This document shows positions 15,667-24,423 of a stretch of DNA of 64,000 bases, piece by piece. The stretch is from Acidiphilium multivorum AIU301. Its GTDB lineage: Bacteria; Pseudomonadota; Alphaproteobacteria; Acetobacterales; Acetobacteraceae. Made by a program: the position numbers and the translations under genes. The notes under the pieces were generated by a model that saw nothing but the letters and a program-made list of their open reading frames with translations, made no database searches and had not been told where the DNA came from. The stretch spans positions 186,001 to 250,000 of the forward strand of contig NC_015178.1 of assembly GCF_000202835.1 (NCBI RefSeq), given 5' to 3'. Numbering within the stretch: the first letter of the stretch is position 1; each line of letters opens with the position of its first letter.

Positions 15667-16319
15667 TTTTGAATTGGAAGCGCGCGCTGAAAATCAGTAC
15701 CACGAGCGCTCCGGACGTAGAGGATAGATTTGTCTCACACGACCCACGTGGCGGAGCGGCGAAAGCCGTCGACCGCCGCTTCGGTCAGATCTGGAGCAAG
15801 ATCACGACGTGCAAATACTGACCTCCATATTTCGGTTCGACGAGAGCAGGCGAGTCAGTTGGGCCTGAGGCTTCCCCTCATGCGACAAGGGGTGCAGCAA
15901 GTAGCATGCCAGAGGCGGTGGCTGGGCCGATTCGGGTGGTTTGGGTGAAAAGCACAGCCTGATCGGCGCAAATTGCTGGCACATTGAGTGGCCACTGCAA
16001 AATATATATGCAAATAAAGATCATTTTATACGCAAAAGAATAAATAATGCTCGAAGATGAAGGGCGATAAACTTATCTGTCAGCACAAAATCGTGAAGTG
16101 TCAACCCTTCTTTGGCATGGAATACGAATTCTTGTCGCTAAACGCGGACTCGCTTTTCTCTGCGCTGGAGATCCCGCCCGAGGTTCGCGAGGACCAACTA
16201 ACTATATCGCCTGATGGCTCAACGTTCTGAAGGTCCCAGTACATCAGGCAAGAGTGTGTCGGCCAGCCCTCCTGTTCGCGGCGGATGCACCGGCGGGCTC
16301 GCTGTTCAAGGGATATGAG
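15667..16319. other. Long intergenic region upstream of amt
   Basis: About 650 bp holding the sigma-54-type promoter of amt near 15900 and an AT-rich tract at about 16000-16060. No coding frame is convincing. Confidence 0.5.
15896..15911 (-). promoter_or_regulatory. Sigma-54 (-24/-12) promoter, probably of amt
   Basis: Read on the minus strand the site is TGGCATGCTACTTGCT. It has the invariant GG and GC dinucleotides at correct spacing and is close to the consensus TGGCACG-N4-TTGCW. It faces amt, whose start is about 245 bp away, and nitrogen-regulated amt genes commonly use sigma-54 with NtrC. Confidence 0.6.
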
Positions 16320-16785
16320 CTGGGGTTACGCATAAAAGATGCCGGTGAGCACTTGCTCAATGTAACGGTTATCCCAAGCTGCCATTTTGCGTCGCCCCTT
16401 GAGACTGGCCTTTGAAGCGTGATGGCGCCGAACGAGGTTGATCGCGATCTTGCGAAGCAGGGAGAAGTTCAGGACGGCGTTGCGATCCCGGATCCGGCAG
16501 TGATCTTCGTTGAAGGTGACGTCGAGCACCCAGTGTAGGCTGTTCTCGATCTGCCAATGTTGACGGATCGCTTTCGCCAGGATTTCGGGTTGATCGTCGC
16601 TGCTGGACAGGAAGTAGCGGATTTCGGCTTCGATCTTGCCGGATCCGTTGACGCCGCGGATGGTTTCCACGGCCAGAACGCTCTTCAACCCCGGCCAGTC
16701 GCGCAGCGGTTCCAGCGCTACGGCGTCCGGACAGACGAATACCCGGCGCCGAACAAGACGGCCGTGACCATCATCGAATTCGTCA
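16320..16785 (-). pseudogene. ISAs1 element fragment (transposase C-terminal part)
   Basis: The sequence matches the last third of the complete ISAs1 at 2802-4029, including the terminal repeat (CTGGGGTTACGCATAAAAG at 16320-16338). The encoded tail carries HWQIENSLHWVLDVTFNEDH. Homology ends abruptly near 16785, so the 5' part and the other end are missing. Confidence 0.88.
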
Positions 16786-16977
16786 CCGCCTGTTGTGCAT
16801 TATGCGCCCCCGCCAGTCGTATATGTGCCATCACCTGTATACTTCGGGCCGCCTTCACTATCCTTTGGTGTAACCTATCTTCTCCATTAGGAAAGTATGG
16901 ACATAGACAAGATCAGAACATAAAACGAACAAAGGAGTTGCTCCCGAAGTTTCAGGATAGGCGATCACACTATCGTT

Positions 16978-17151
16978 ATGATCCGGACCGTTCCCCAGAT
17001 CGATCTTGAACTCGAGGCCGAGCGGCGGCTCCTCGAAGCTGCCGTCGCCGAAGCCCGGGCCGATCTCCGCCCGGCTGTGCCGCATGAGCAGGTTCGAGCC
17101 GATCTCCTGCGCGAGATCAAGCGGCTGAACCTGGCGATCGCCGGTCTCTGA
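16978..17151 (+). CDS. Small antitoxin candidate of a ParE-type module
   Basis: This 57-residue frame begins MIRTVPQIDLELEAERRLLE and ends LREIKRLNLAIAGL. It is highly charged and predicted helical, like short antitoxins that wrap around ParE/RelE toxins. The stop is two bases before the toxin start, so the two are cotranscribed. No DNA-binding domain is visible. The family was not recognised; the role is inferred from size and position. Confidence 0.6.
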   Translation: MIRTVPQIDLELEAERRLLEAAVAEARADLRPAVPHEQVRADLLREIKRLNLAIAGL

Positions 17152-17153
17152 GC

Positions 17154-17432
17154 ATGCAGGTCGAATGGCATCCGCTTGCCCTGGAAGATCGTGATGTCAT
17201 TGTTGCTTATCTCGAACTGCTCAACCCGAATGCAGCCTCAAGCGTTCTGCGTGGATTGGTTCTCGCCGGCGACAGCCTGGCGCTGTTTCCCACCAGGGGC
17301 CGCGTGGGCTTAGCCACCGGCACCCGGGAACTGGTGGCGGTGTGGCCGTATCTGATCGTGTATGAGGTCGATATGTCATCCGATACGGCACGGATTCTGC
17401 GTATCTGGCACGTCGCCCAGGATCGACCGTGA
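17154..17432 (+). CDS. ParE/RelE-family toxin
   Basis: The 92-residue protein has the family pattern VEWHPLALEDRDVIVAYLEL, LALFPTRGRVGLATGTREL and YLIVYEVDMSSDTARILRIW HVAQ, ending with the usual WHVAQD-type strand. ParE relatives poison DNA gyrase, while RelE relatives cut mRNA; sequence alone does not separate these. It follows a tiny antitoxin-like gene by two bases and precedes an IS5 element. Confidence 0.85.
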   Translation: MQVEWHPLALEDRDVIVAYLELLNPNAASSVLRGLVLAGDSLALFPTRGRVGLATGTRELVAVWPYLIVYEVDMSSDTARILRIWHVAQDRP

Positions 17433-17460
17433 TGAATGCCAAAATGAAAATGGCGGCCTA

Positions 17461-18580
17461 GGAGACCTTTGCGCGGATAGGCGTAGCCAGCGGTTCGGGT
17501 TGCTGATTCTCTGTTGCCGTTTGGAGATGGAGGGGTTCAGTGGCGCAACGTCGGATTGGCCAAGAGCGGCTTGCCATGGCGGAACAACCGCGCGTTGCCT
17601 CTTCGCTCGACGCGCTGTCTGAACTTATTGATTGGCAGCCAATCTCTGATCTGCTTGCCCCGCTCTATCCGGCGAGGAAAGGGGAACCCGGTTGGCCGCC
17701 ACTGGCGATGGTCAAGGCACTGCTGCTGGCGATGTGGCACGACCTGTCCGACGTCAAACTCGCCGAAGCTCTCGATGACCGCGCTTCGTTCCGCCGGTTC
17801 TGCGGCTTTGCGCAGCTTGAGGCGACGCCCGAGCGGACGGCTTTCGTGCGCTTTCGCCGACTGCTGGTGGCACACCGGCTCGATGGTGGATTGTTCGAGG
17901 CTATTACTGCGCAGCTGAAAGCGAAGGCGATCACGGTGAAGACCGGCACCCTGGTCGATGCGACGATCATCGCCTCGGCCAGCAAGGACGATGGTGAAGG
18001 ACGCTGGGTCAAGCATAAGGGGCGACCCGCCATCCACGGCTTCAAGGCCCATGTCGGCGCTGATACCAGCACGGCGCTGGTGGAGAGGGTCTCGGTGACG
18101 CCGGCGAACGTCAATGACGGCCGCGCCGGCGACGCCGCGCTACCCGATGATCCTGGCGAAGTCTTTGCCGATAGCGCCTATCGCGGCGCCTGCTTTCGCG
18201 CGGCGGTCCGGACCAATGGGGGCACGCCACGGGTGATCCTGACCGCGATGTGGGGCCGCGACGAACAGGAGACGCTTGCGCGCCTCGACGCCTGGAACCG
18301 GGCGATCCATCGGATCCGCGGCCGCATCGAGAAGATCTTCGGCATGTGGAAGCGCAGCTACGGGCTTCACCGAATGCGATGGCGAGGTCTCGCCAAAGCT
18401 GCCGTCCAGGTTCACTTCACCGCCATCGCCTACAATCTCAAGCGTACCCTCAACATCCTCGGAACAGCAGCGTGAATGTTCGCACTAGCCAACGGCGTAC
18501 CGCACGCAGCTCAGAAAGATCTCAGCGCCGCGTGAATCTCTCCGTTGCCAGCATATGCCCCTATCCGCGCACAGGTCTCC
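17461..18580 (+). mobile_element. IS5-family insertion sequence (smaller type)
   Basis: The 21-bp terminal repeats (17461-17481 and 18560-18580) differ at two positions; the shared part is GGAGACCT-N2-GCGCGGATAGG. TA follows or precedes both ends. The 1120-bp element has one transposase and is unrelated at the ends to the larger IS5 elements at 4935 and 60056. Confidence 0.88.
17540..18475 (+). CDS. IS5-family transposase (IS5/IS1031-like)
   Basis: This 311-residue protein starts at a GTG with GGAGGGG just upstream. It has the N-terminal PLAMVKALLLAMWHDLSDVK block, the first Asp in GTLVDATIIASASK, the second in VFADSAYRGACFR and the terminal Glu within RGRIEKIFGMWKRSYGL. All three catalytic positions are present and the frame is intact. 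Confidence 0.92.
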   Translation: MAQRRIGQERLAMAEQPRVASSLDALSELIDWQPISDLLAPLYPARKGEPGWPPLAMVKALLLAMWHDLSDVKLAEALDDRASFRRFCGFAQLEATPERTAFVRFRRLLVAHRLDGGLFEAITAQLKAKAITVKTGTLVDATIIASASKDDGEGRWVKHKGRPAIHGFKAHVGADTSTALVERVSVTPANVNDGRAGDAALPDDPGEVFADSAYRGACFRAAVRTNGGTPRVILTAMWGRDEQETLARLDAWNRAIHRIRGRIEKIFGMWKRSYGLHRMRWRGLAKAAVQVHFTAIAYNLKRTLNILGTAA

Positions 18581-19127
18581 TAATTCGGCCGTGCACGCAG
18601 TGCGGAAGAGCGTCCGGAATCTCCTTCCGGGGGCTGAGGATCGCCGAGCCGAGGATCCTGGCTGATAAAGATTGCGCAGACGGAAGATCGTAAAAATCAG
18701 CCATGCGGAATTTCAACTATTCCGCGAGCCTTGACATCGATAAGATCGAAAATGAAGAAACGGTAATATGTTCGACAAGAAAGGGTCTTTGGGATGGTGT
18801 CGCTGCGGCAACGCTTCATTCGCGTCGTGGATTGCATCAGCGCGAAAAGCGTCATTCTCTATGATCGTCCGATCGCGTCTTTTGCTGTTTTGATGATCAG
18901 TGTCATCGCTGTCATGGACATAGCCTTCTATCTTCACGGCCATCACCGTGCCCAGTAGCGCGGAATAGGTAGGATCCCAGCGCCGATGATGCGGGCCACA
19001 CTCGAATTCATCAGGCTGGTTGTGATACCCACTGTAGGGCAGGGGCGTCGGGCCGAGAGGCGGTTTGATGCGGCACGAATGACGGTTGACTAGCTCCAGC
19101 TTCCTCGTGCCATGCGCGCCGGCGATT
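18581..19127. other. Region without a recognised gene
   Basis: About 550 bp after the IS5 element. A minus-strand frame at 18713-19180 is open but has unusual, low-complexity composition and overlaps the better-supported small membrane protein. I see no RNA gene or repeat. Confidence 0.4.
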
Positions 19128-19312
19128 TCAAAGCCAGATGAACAACGCCAGAATAACGGACCAGGCCGCGATCGAGACAAGAAAAATCAACAGCGCCGCC
19201 TTCGGCCAGGCGAGCCGTTCAGCATCCTCGTGGCGTATGTATCTTGCCGCGGCACTCAGATGTATCTTGCCGCGGCACTCAGACGCGAAATAACTCCGAC
19301 ATCAATTTGCAT
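19128..19312 (-). pseudogene. Small single-pass membrane protein broken by a 23-bp tandem duplication
   Basis: From ATG 19312 the frame reads MQIDVGVISRLSAAARYI and then stops. Removing one copy of a 23-bp repeat (19237-19282) lets it continue as RHEDAERLAWPKAALLIFLV and SIAAWSVILALFIWL, a 50-odd residue protein with one transmembrane helix at its C terminus. Similar tiny proteins of unknown function occur in proteobacteria. The duplication is not a multiple of three, so it inactivates the gene but could revert by slippage. Confidence 0.6.
19237..19282. repeat. Perfect 23-bp tandem duplication
   Basis: Two adjacent identical copies (19237-19259 and 19260-19282) of a unit starting ATGTATCTTGCC and ending GGCACTCAG. 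It lies inside the small membrane protein gene and causes the frameshift there. Confidence 0.97.
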
Positions 19313-19740
19313 CGATTGTATCCATATGGCGAAGACCTCGGCGTGATTGGGGGGCGGTGTTTCAGCATCCCCTGGGTCCGTTGATCAGGCTGCCTGGGCG
19401 GCTGTACTTGGATCTTGCTGAGCGATCCAGTTCCATGCGCATCAATTCCAAGAGACTTTCGACGAAATTCCATGATACGGATTCTGGCATTGCGGCTATT
19501 CGCCCAATTTATACAACCAAAGATATTTTTCATGATGACTCGACCAAAAGTAGTGTCAGTATATTTTACATCTCGCTTGTCTAAAATATTTTATGCATTG
19601 ATTTTACGAGCTTATTTGGCTCGGCATGGGAATTGCTTATTCTATTTTGCGGCCCAAATCGGCGCCTCCCCTGCGTAAAGCAGCCGAACCGAAATGAACC
19701 GACCGTGTCAGTCAACGCCAGCCTTTCGAAAGGGACGTTC

Positions 19741-20343
19741 ATGTTGAAGTTTCGCCATGTTGCCAGCGCTGTCGTCATCCTGGGGCTTACAACGGCAGGC
19801 GCTCGCGCCAGCCTGATCGCCGATGGTCTCACCTATACGCTGACCGAATCAGCGACAGCCAATCCCTTAACGGATCAGTTCACCCTTAATATCGCAGGCA
19901 TAAATGGGCCTTCCGATACAGAAGGTGGGCGCTATGGCGTACAGTCGTTTGCTTTCAACCAACCATCAAATTTTGCGAGTGCTCTGGCCCCGTCAGGATT
20001 CACAGAATCAATAGGAGGGCTGAACTCGAGCGGCTGTAATGGAAGTGGAAATTTCTACTGCTTCATGGCCGAAACAACTCCAACCGGCCCCGTGTTGCCG
20101 GCCAATACAAGCATTAATTATGTATTCAATGTTACGTTGTCGTCTGGGACATTTTCTGGATATAGTCCGGATTTTAAGATTAACTGGGATGGGACAAAGA
20201 ATAATTATGATCTTATATCAGAAACCCTGACGCCGACACCCGGTACTCCAGTACCCGAACCCGGCTCCCTTCTTCTGCTCGGCACTGGCCTTGTCGGTCT
20301 TGGTTTGGTCGGACGGCGCAAACGCTCCAAACGCTACCTCTGA
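19741..20343 (+). CDS. PEP-CTERM sorting-domain protein 1
   Basis: The ATG at 19741 follows a ribosome site (AAAGGGA). The 200-residue protein has a signal peptide (FRHVASAVVILGLTTAGARA), a Ser/Thr/Gly/Asn-rich body with two Cys (SSGCNGSGNFYC), and the C-terminal sorting tag: VPEPGSLLLLGTGLVGLGLV followed by RRKRSKR. Exosortase cuts this tag during export to the envelope or exopolysaccharide matrix. No exosortase gene is in the window. AT-rich codon use in the body differs from neighbours, suggesting transfer. Confidence 0.88.
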   Translation: MLKFRHVASAVVILGLTTAGARASLIADGLTYTLTESATANPLTDQFTLNIAGINGPSDTEGGRYGVQSFAFNQPSNFASALAPSGFTESIGGLNSSGCNGSGNFYCFMAETTPTGPVLPANTSINYVFNVTLSSGTFSGYSPDFKINWDGTKNNYDLISETLTPTPGTPVPEPGSLLLLGTGLVGLGLVGRRKRSKRYL

Positions 20344-20465
20344 TAGAGGTAGGGCTTACTGCGGCTTGGGGTGGGGTTCGCAAATCAAGAGAATATCACA
20401 CCAACTCTGCCCCATTGGCCACAAGCGGGACTTTCTGTTGCAGAAGTCTGGTGCATAGTACCGGC

Positions 20466-20537
20466 ATGATTTACGGGTCTCCACCGACGGCCAGAGCGTG
20501 GCCGCCCAGATCACCCAGCTGAAGGCCGCAGGCTGCG
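20466..20537 (+). pseudogene. Serine resolvase N-terminal fragment
   Basis: After ATGATTTACGG a short deletion precedes VSTDGQSVAAQITQLKAAGC, the N-terminal motif of Tn3-type resolvases with its catalytic Ser. It then fuses to IS1634 sequence. The 18 bases before the start are nearly the same as those before the resolvase fragment at the window end (63986, minus strand). Confidence 0.65.
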
Positions 20538-21112
20538 TCAATGAGGCCGAGGCGAAAAAGGACAGGGAGGACCGCCAGGCCATCATCGACGGGCTGCAGG
20601 CCCAGTTGAAGAAGGGCGACAAGGCGCTGGTCGGCAACTCGGCCTACCGACGTTATCTCCGCAGCCGCGGCAACGCCTTCGAGATCGATCCGGGCAAGCT
20701 GGCCGAGGAGGCCCGCTTCGATGGCCTCAGCGTGCTCAGGACCAACGCAAGGGTCACGCCCCTGCAGGCCGTGATCCGGTATCGCGACCTGCTCGAGGTC
20801 GAGGCCCTGTTCCGCGCCGCCAAGGCCAGCTTCGATACAAGGCCGATCTTTCACCAGGCTGACGCCGCGATCCGCGGCCACGTTTTCTGTTCCTTCCTGG
20901 CCCTGACACTCGCCAAGGAGCTGAACCGCCTGTGCGGCGCCAGCGGCTTCCAGCCCGAATGGCAGAAGTTGCTGAACGATCTCGACAGGCTCCAGCAGGC
21001 AACCATCGAAAAGGGCGGCAAGGTCATCACCACGAGGACCCACGTCACCGGCCAGGTCGGCAATGTCTTCAAGGCCGTCAGCATCGCGCTGCCCCACAAC
21101 ATCAGCGAATGA
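20538..21112 (+). pseudogene. IS1634-family transposase, C-terminal fragment
   Basis: The frame encodes KKGDKALVGNSAYRRYLRSR, KLAEEARFDGLSVLRTNARV and DAAIRGHVFCSFLALTLAKE, matching the last third of the complete IS1634 transposase at 43289-44968. The N-terminal two thirds, with the first catalytic residues, are missing. Confidence 0.88.
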
Positions 21113-21248
21113 ACGAATAGATAGCAACGAAATACATACAACCTATAGCATATTTTAAAATATATTTCGACCTAAAGTGTATATTGAAATAATATTTTGT
21201 CGGAATCTCTTACATCTCATAGAATGAGACTAGATAGCTGTTTGATTC

Positions 21249-22328
21249 CTTGCCTATCCGGTTGTTACCCACACCCACTAAATGTAGGGTGTGTCCATTC
21301 CCCGGAATAAAGCTCGTCAAAGGTTGGTGCGGCTGCCCTACCCGCGATTCCGAGCAGCGAGCGGAACGCGTTGAAGGGATAGAGGCGCCGGTTGAACCGA
21401 AACGTGAATTCATTGAGGTAGGCTTGTAGATGTTTGGCGCTGACCCCGTGATGGATGCCGTTGATCCAGGTCTTCAGGTTGGTAAAGACCAAGTGGACGA
21501 TCGGCAGGAATTCTTCTGCCACCTCCGGGTCGCCGCATTCGGCGATTGCATGGTGGTCGAACCCGCGCCTTCCGAGACCGGCATAGCCGCTCCAGTCGTC
21601 GGTAACGATCAGCGATCCGGGAGCAACGGCGTTTTCGACGAATCCGCAGAGCGAATTGGCGCTACGGTCGGGGACAACAGCGAGACGAACGCGTCCCGCG
21701 TAGCGACCGTCTTTCCGATTGTCGAGCTTGGTTCCCGGTTTCCGGTGGCGCACCTCCACGGCACAGGCGACGAGAACCTTGTGATGGACACCCCGTCCAT
21801 CGCCTCGGGTTCGTCCTCCAACCCACGTTTCATCCACTTCGACGTGTTCTTGCGGCGTGTCGCCAATCTTGTCGCGCTCGGGGCGCACCATCCCGGCGCG
21901 CAGCTTATGAAGGATGCCGAAGGCGGTCTCGTAGCGCGACAGGCCGAGTTGCCGCTGAAATTGGACGGCCGACATTCCGGGCGTCTGGCTGGCGATCAAG
22001 TAAGCCGCCCAGAACCAAGTCGACAGCGGCGTGTGACTGCGTTCCATAACGGTCCCAGCCATCAGGCTTACGTCTTTGCGACAGGCCCGGCAGCGCAGAA
22101 CGCCCGGGCGCGCCTCGAAACGGAACGGCTCGCCAACGACGCCGCACCTTGGGCAGGCGAACCCTCCATTCCAGCGGGCGCTTTCGAGATAGGCGGCACA
22201 GGCCGCGTCGTTCGGGAAAATACGCTGGAATTCCGGCAGAGACTGCGGGAACGGCAGGTCTTCACGGGCCAGGACATCCATGCCCAACACTAGATCTAGT
22301 AGGTATGGGAGTCAACCGGATAGGCAAG
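21249..22328 (-). mobile_element. IS1595-family insertion sequence, copy 1
   Basis: The 1080-bp element has terminal repeats CTTGCCTATCCGGTTG and is flanked by an exact 8-bp target duplication TTTGATTC (21241-21248 and 22329-22336). The copy at 50431-51510 is in the opposite orientation and its encoded protein is identical over 341 residues. Confidence 0.95.
21265..22290 (-). CDS. IS1595-family (ISXO2-like) transposase, copy 1
   Basis: The 341-residue protein has an N-terminal zinc ribbon (FACPRCGVVGEPFRF and LRCRACRKDVS), then the DDE core with HVEVDETWVGGRTRGDG, SLIVTDDWSGYAGLGRRG and a terminal KTWINGIHHGV..LNEFTFRFNRR block. The start is a GTG at 22290, with an in-frame ATG at 22281. It looks functional. 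Confidence 0.94.
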   Translation of the reverse strand: MLGMDVLAREDLPFPQSLPEFQRIFPNDAACAAYLESARWNGGFACPRCGVVGEPFRFEARPGVLRCRACRKDVSLMAGTVMERSHTPLSTWFWAAYLIASQTPGMSAVQFQRQLGLSRYETAFGILHKLRAGMVRPERDKIGDTPQEHVEVDETWVGGRTRGDGRGVHHKVLVACAVEVRHRKPGTKLDNRKDGRYAGRVRLAVVPDRSANSLCGFVENAVAPGSLIVTDDWSGYAGLGRRGFDHHAIAECGDPEVAEEFLPIVHLVFTNLKTWINGIHHGVSAKHLQAYLNEFTFRFNRRLYPFNAFRSLLGIAGRAAAPTFDELYSGEWTHPTFSGCG

Positions 22329-22447
22329 TTTGATTCTATTAAGATTGTAAATATGGCGTGATTTTTGCGTGAGCACTGAACGCACTTCATGTATGAAGTG
22401 TCCGTGGTCATTCATGGCATGATTTCTCAAACGTTTGGAGATTGAAC

Positions 22448-23131
22448 ATGTCTAGCGTCCGCAAATATCTATTACATGGAGCCGTGGTGCTCCTCGGCCT
22501 CACGGGAATAGCGCGGGCGGATATTTATAATCCGACCTGGCTAGTAACGGCCTGGACCACAACGACAGGTAAGATTGGCGGCACCAACTTCATAAACGCT
22601 GCAAGCCAGCCTGCGCCATCGGCCGTAGATGCACTGGCTTCCTTCACATACTCAGGGCAGTTGAGTTTCGACAACACCAATAAGCAGGGACAGTCGAATA
22701 CGTACGCCGACTTCTTTACGAATACCGCCAACATCTCAAATTTCAGCGGTACGGGTGGCGAGGCTGCGTTCCTTGGAACCACGATGAGTTCTCCAGGAAG
22801 CTCGAATTATTCATATCTGGAGTTCTCGCTCCAAGGCCCCGCTGCGAATATAGCTGCAGGCACCTACGTCACGATCACCCACGACGATGGCGCCAGCAGC
22901 TATGCAAACGGCAACAACGTGACTTACTCGCCTGGCGAAACTCAAGCCGTCAGCGATACCGGCACGTTACCTGTGGGATCGATGACAAGTTTCGCTGTCG
23001 ACTACGTTGAGGCGAACGGAGCACCGGCCGTTCTCAAAGTGGACGTACCGGAACCGGGCAGTGTTCTGCTCCTCGGAACAGGCTTGCTCGTTCTCGGTCT
23101 CGTCGTTCGCCGGCGGCAGAAAGCCCTCTGA
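22448..23131 (+). CDS. PEP-CTERM sorting-domain protein 2
   Basis: The ATG at 22448 begins a signal peptide (YLLHGAVVLLGLTGIARA). The 227-residue secreted protein is rich in Ser, Thr, Asn and Gly and has ITHDDGASSYANGNNVTYSP, a beta-sandwich-like pattern. The tail VPEPGSVLLLGTGLLVLGLV plus RRRQK is the exosortase tag. It lies 2.1 kb from another PEP-CTERM gene, with an IS1595 between. A clear terminator follows. Confidence 0.88.
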   Translation: MSSVRKYLLHGAVVLLGLTGIARADIYNPTWLVTAWTTTTGKIGGTNFINAASQPAPSAVDALASFTYSGQLSFDNTNKQGQSNTYADFFTNTANISNFSGTGGEAAFLGTTMSSPGSSNYSYLEFSLQGPAANIAAGTYVTITHDDGASSYANGNNVTYSPGETQAVSDTGTLPVGSMTSFAVDYVEANGAPAVLKVDVPEPGSVLLLGTGLLVLGLVVRRRQKAL

Positions 23132-23156
23132 GACCCGCTGGTCGATCTAAACTTGT

Positions 23157-23180
23157 GCGGTCCCGCTCACTCGGGACCGC
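23157..23180 (+). terminator. Intrinsic terminator after PEP-CTERM gene 2
   Basis: Perfect 9-bp arms GCGGTCCCG and CGGGACCGC enclose a 6-base loop and are followed by CTTTC, 25 bp after the stop codon. Confidence 0.8.
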
Positions 23181-23589
23181 CTTTCAAATGAAAATAGCGA
23201 CGATGGCGCCAATCAAGCAAATTAACTTGCTTGCCAAACTCCCACTACGAGGAAGCATCTCGTTCGGATGATGGAGTCCCGATATTTTGCATGAAATTTA
23301 TTTCATCAGCCACATAAGGGCGTCATTCCGACTATGCTTCAACGGCACCCTAAAAAATAGCCGAATAAAACATATGGTTGTTCGAGCCGATCGCCCGGCG
23401 CTACAGCCGTGCCAGGAAAGATGAACGGCTACGCACTGAGCATTTTCACTTCTGGTGGTGCCATGGCCGGTCATAGGTGGAGCGAAGCGGAGCCTGAGGG
23501 AACCACCTCTCCAACCCCGCCGTTCAAGGTCCAAACTGGCTTCTGCCGCCCCCACCAGCAGCCCCAATTTTGCTACGGCAGGAGAATTA
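23181..23589. other. Intergenic region with an IS3-type end remnant
   Basis: No gene is supported. Around 23461-23508 the sequence (ATGGCCGG..GGTGGAGCGAAGCGGA) resembles, in opposite orientation, the 3' end of the IS3 fragment near 62466-62516, so a trace of the same element family is likely here. Confidence 0.45.
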
Positions 23590-23970
23590 TCAGGCGTCAG
23601 GCGGCACCACCACCCGCCGCAGCCAGGCGACCAGCGGCTCAAAGCTGAAACCGTCCGCTTCATACAGACTGACGATAAAATCGTAAGTCTCATCTGGATC
23701 GGCCTGCACCCCAGCGCCATTGATAACCAGGAAGGCATAGGTGGCAGCAAAAGCCGTGCGTTTATTGCCGTCGAAAAACGGATGATTCTGCGCCAGACTC
23801 TCCCACAAGGCGGCAGCCTCGTCGATCAGATCGGCATAATATCCCGTCTGTGGGCGATACAAGGCCGCCTCCAGCTGGCCAGGGTCACGCACGCCATGAG
23901 CGCCACCGTAGCGATCGATTTGGTCTGCATGGATAGCCAGAACCTCGATGACGGTTAGATAATCCGTCAT
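23590..23970 (-). CDS. doc: Doc-family (Fic-fold) toxin
   Basis: The 126-residue protein has the death-on-curing signature NHPFFDGNKRTA, which binds ATP and catalyses phosphorylation of EF-Tu, and the N-terminal YLTVIEVLAIHADQIDRYGG helix. Doc length is normal (about 125 residues). Its start overlaps the antitoxin stop by four bases. The catalytic His, Asp and Lys/Arg are all present. Confidence 0.94.
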   Translation of the reverse strand: MTDYLTVIEVLAIHADQIDRYGGAHGVRDPGQLEAALYRPQTGYYADLIDEAAALWESLAQNHPFFDGNKRTAFAATYAFLVINGAGVQADPDETYDFIVSLYEADGFSFEPLVAWLRRVVVPPDA

Positions 23971-24197
23971 TCAGCCAGCTTTTTATACAGTGTCCCGAAT
24001 TTTTCATGGCTCGCCTGATAGGCGGCCATCACGTTGGCGCGGGGCCGACCCTGCTTGCGCTTTTCAATGAGGTCGGCGAGCGCCTCATCTACCAGCGCTT
24101 GCAACTGCCGCCCCTCGCTTTGCGCGAGGCGGCGCACCGCGGAGAGAATCTCAGAATTCACCTGAGTCGCGAATTTTTCACGGGTTTGGGCTGCCAT
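23967..24197 (-). CDS. Antitoxin of the Doc module
   Basis: A good ribosome site (TTGGAGA) precedes the ATG at 24197. The 76-residue protein starts MAAQTREKFATQVNSEILSA with a ribbon-helix-helix-like N terminus and has a C-terminal tail (MAAYQASHEKFGTLYKKLAE) suited to fill the Doc active-site groove. It is not a classical Phd/YefM fold, but its position and overlap with doc mark it as the antitoxin. Confidence 0.82.
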   Translation of the reverse strand: MAAQTREKFATQVNSEILSAVRRLAQSEGRQLQALVDEALADLIEKRKQGRPRANVMAAYQASHEKFGTLYKKLAE

Positions 24198-24216
24198 GAT
24201 ACATCTCCAATCTTTC

Positions 24217-24250
24217 CTTGATTTATCATGATGTGTCATGAAATATCAAG
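24217..24250. promoter_or_regulatory. Operator-like dyad of the Doc module
   Basis: Two 15-bp arms, CTTGATTTATCATGA and TCATGAAATATCAAG, match as inverted repeats at 13 of 15 positions and are separated by TGTG. The dyad starts 20 bp upstream of the antitoxin ATG, where antitoxin autoregulation is expected. Confidence 0.7.
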
Positions 24251-24423
24251 AATCTGTACGGCTTTCGTTTCCTCAATATCCCTTAAACACCCGATATTTG
24301 TCGCTTTTCCCGTATGCCCCTGAACTTTGGTTGATGACGACGCAGGGACGATTGCCTGGTTCGCAGCCTGTCAGCTTGTCTGAGCCTCTGGCGTGTCGCG
24401 CGCCGATCGGTCAGGCTCCGAGG

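Noticed and set aside
15730-15948. A 72-codon plus-strand frame upstream of amt
   Set aside because: Arg/Ser-rich translation without family features, and it overlaps the sigma-54-type promoter.
18713-19180. A 155-codon minus-strand frame
   Set aside because: Composition is odd, no family features, and it overlaps the better supported small membrane protein in another frame.
19237-19282. Tandem 23-bp repeat considered as CRISPR or integron-like repeats
   Set aside because: The two copies are directly adjacent with no spacer and explain a simple frameshift in a small gene.
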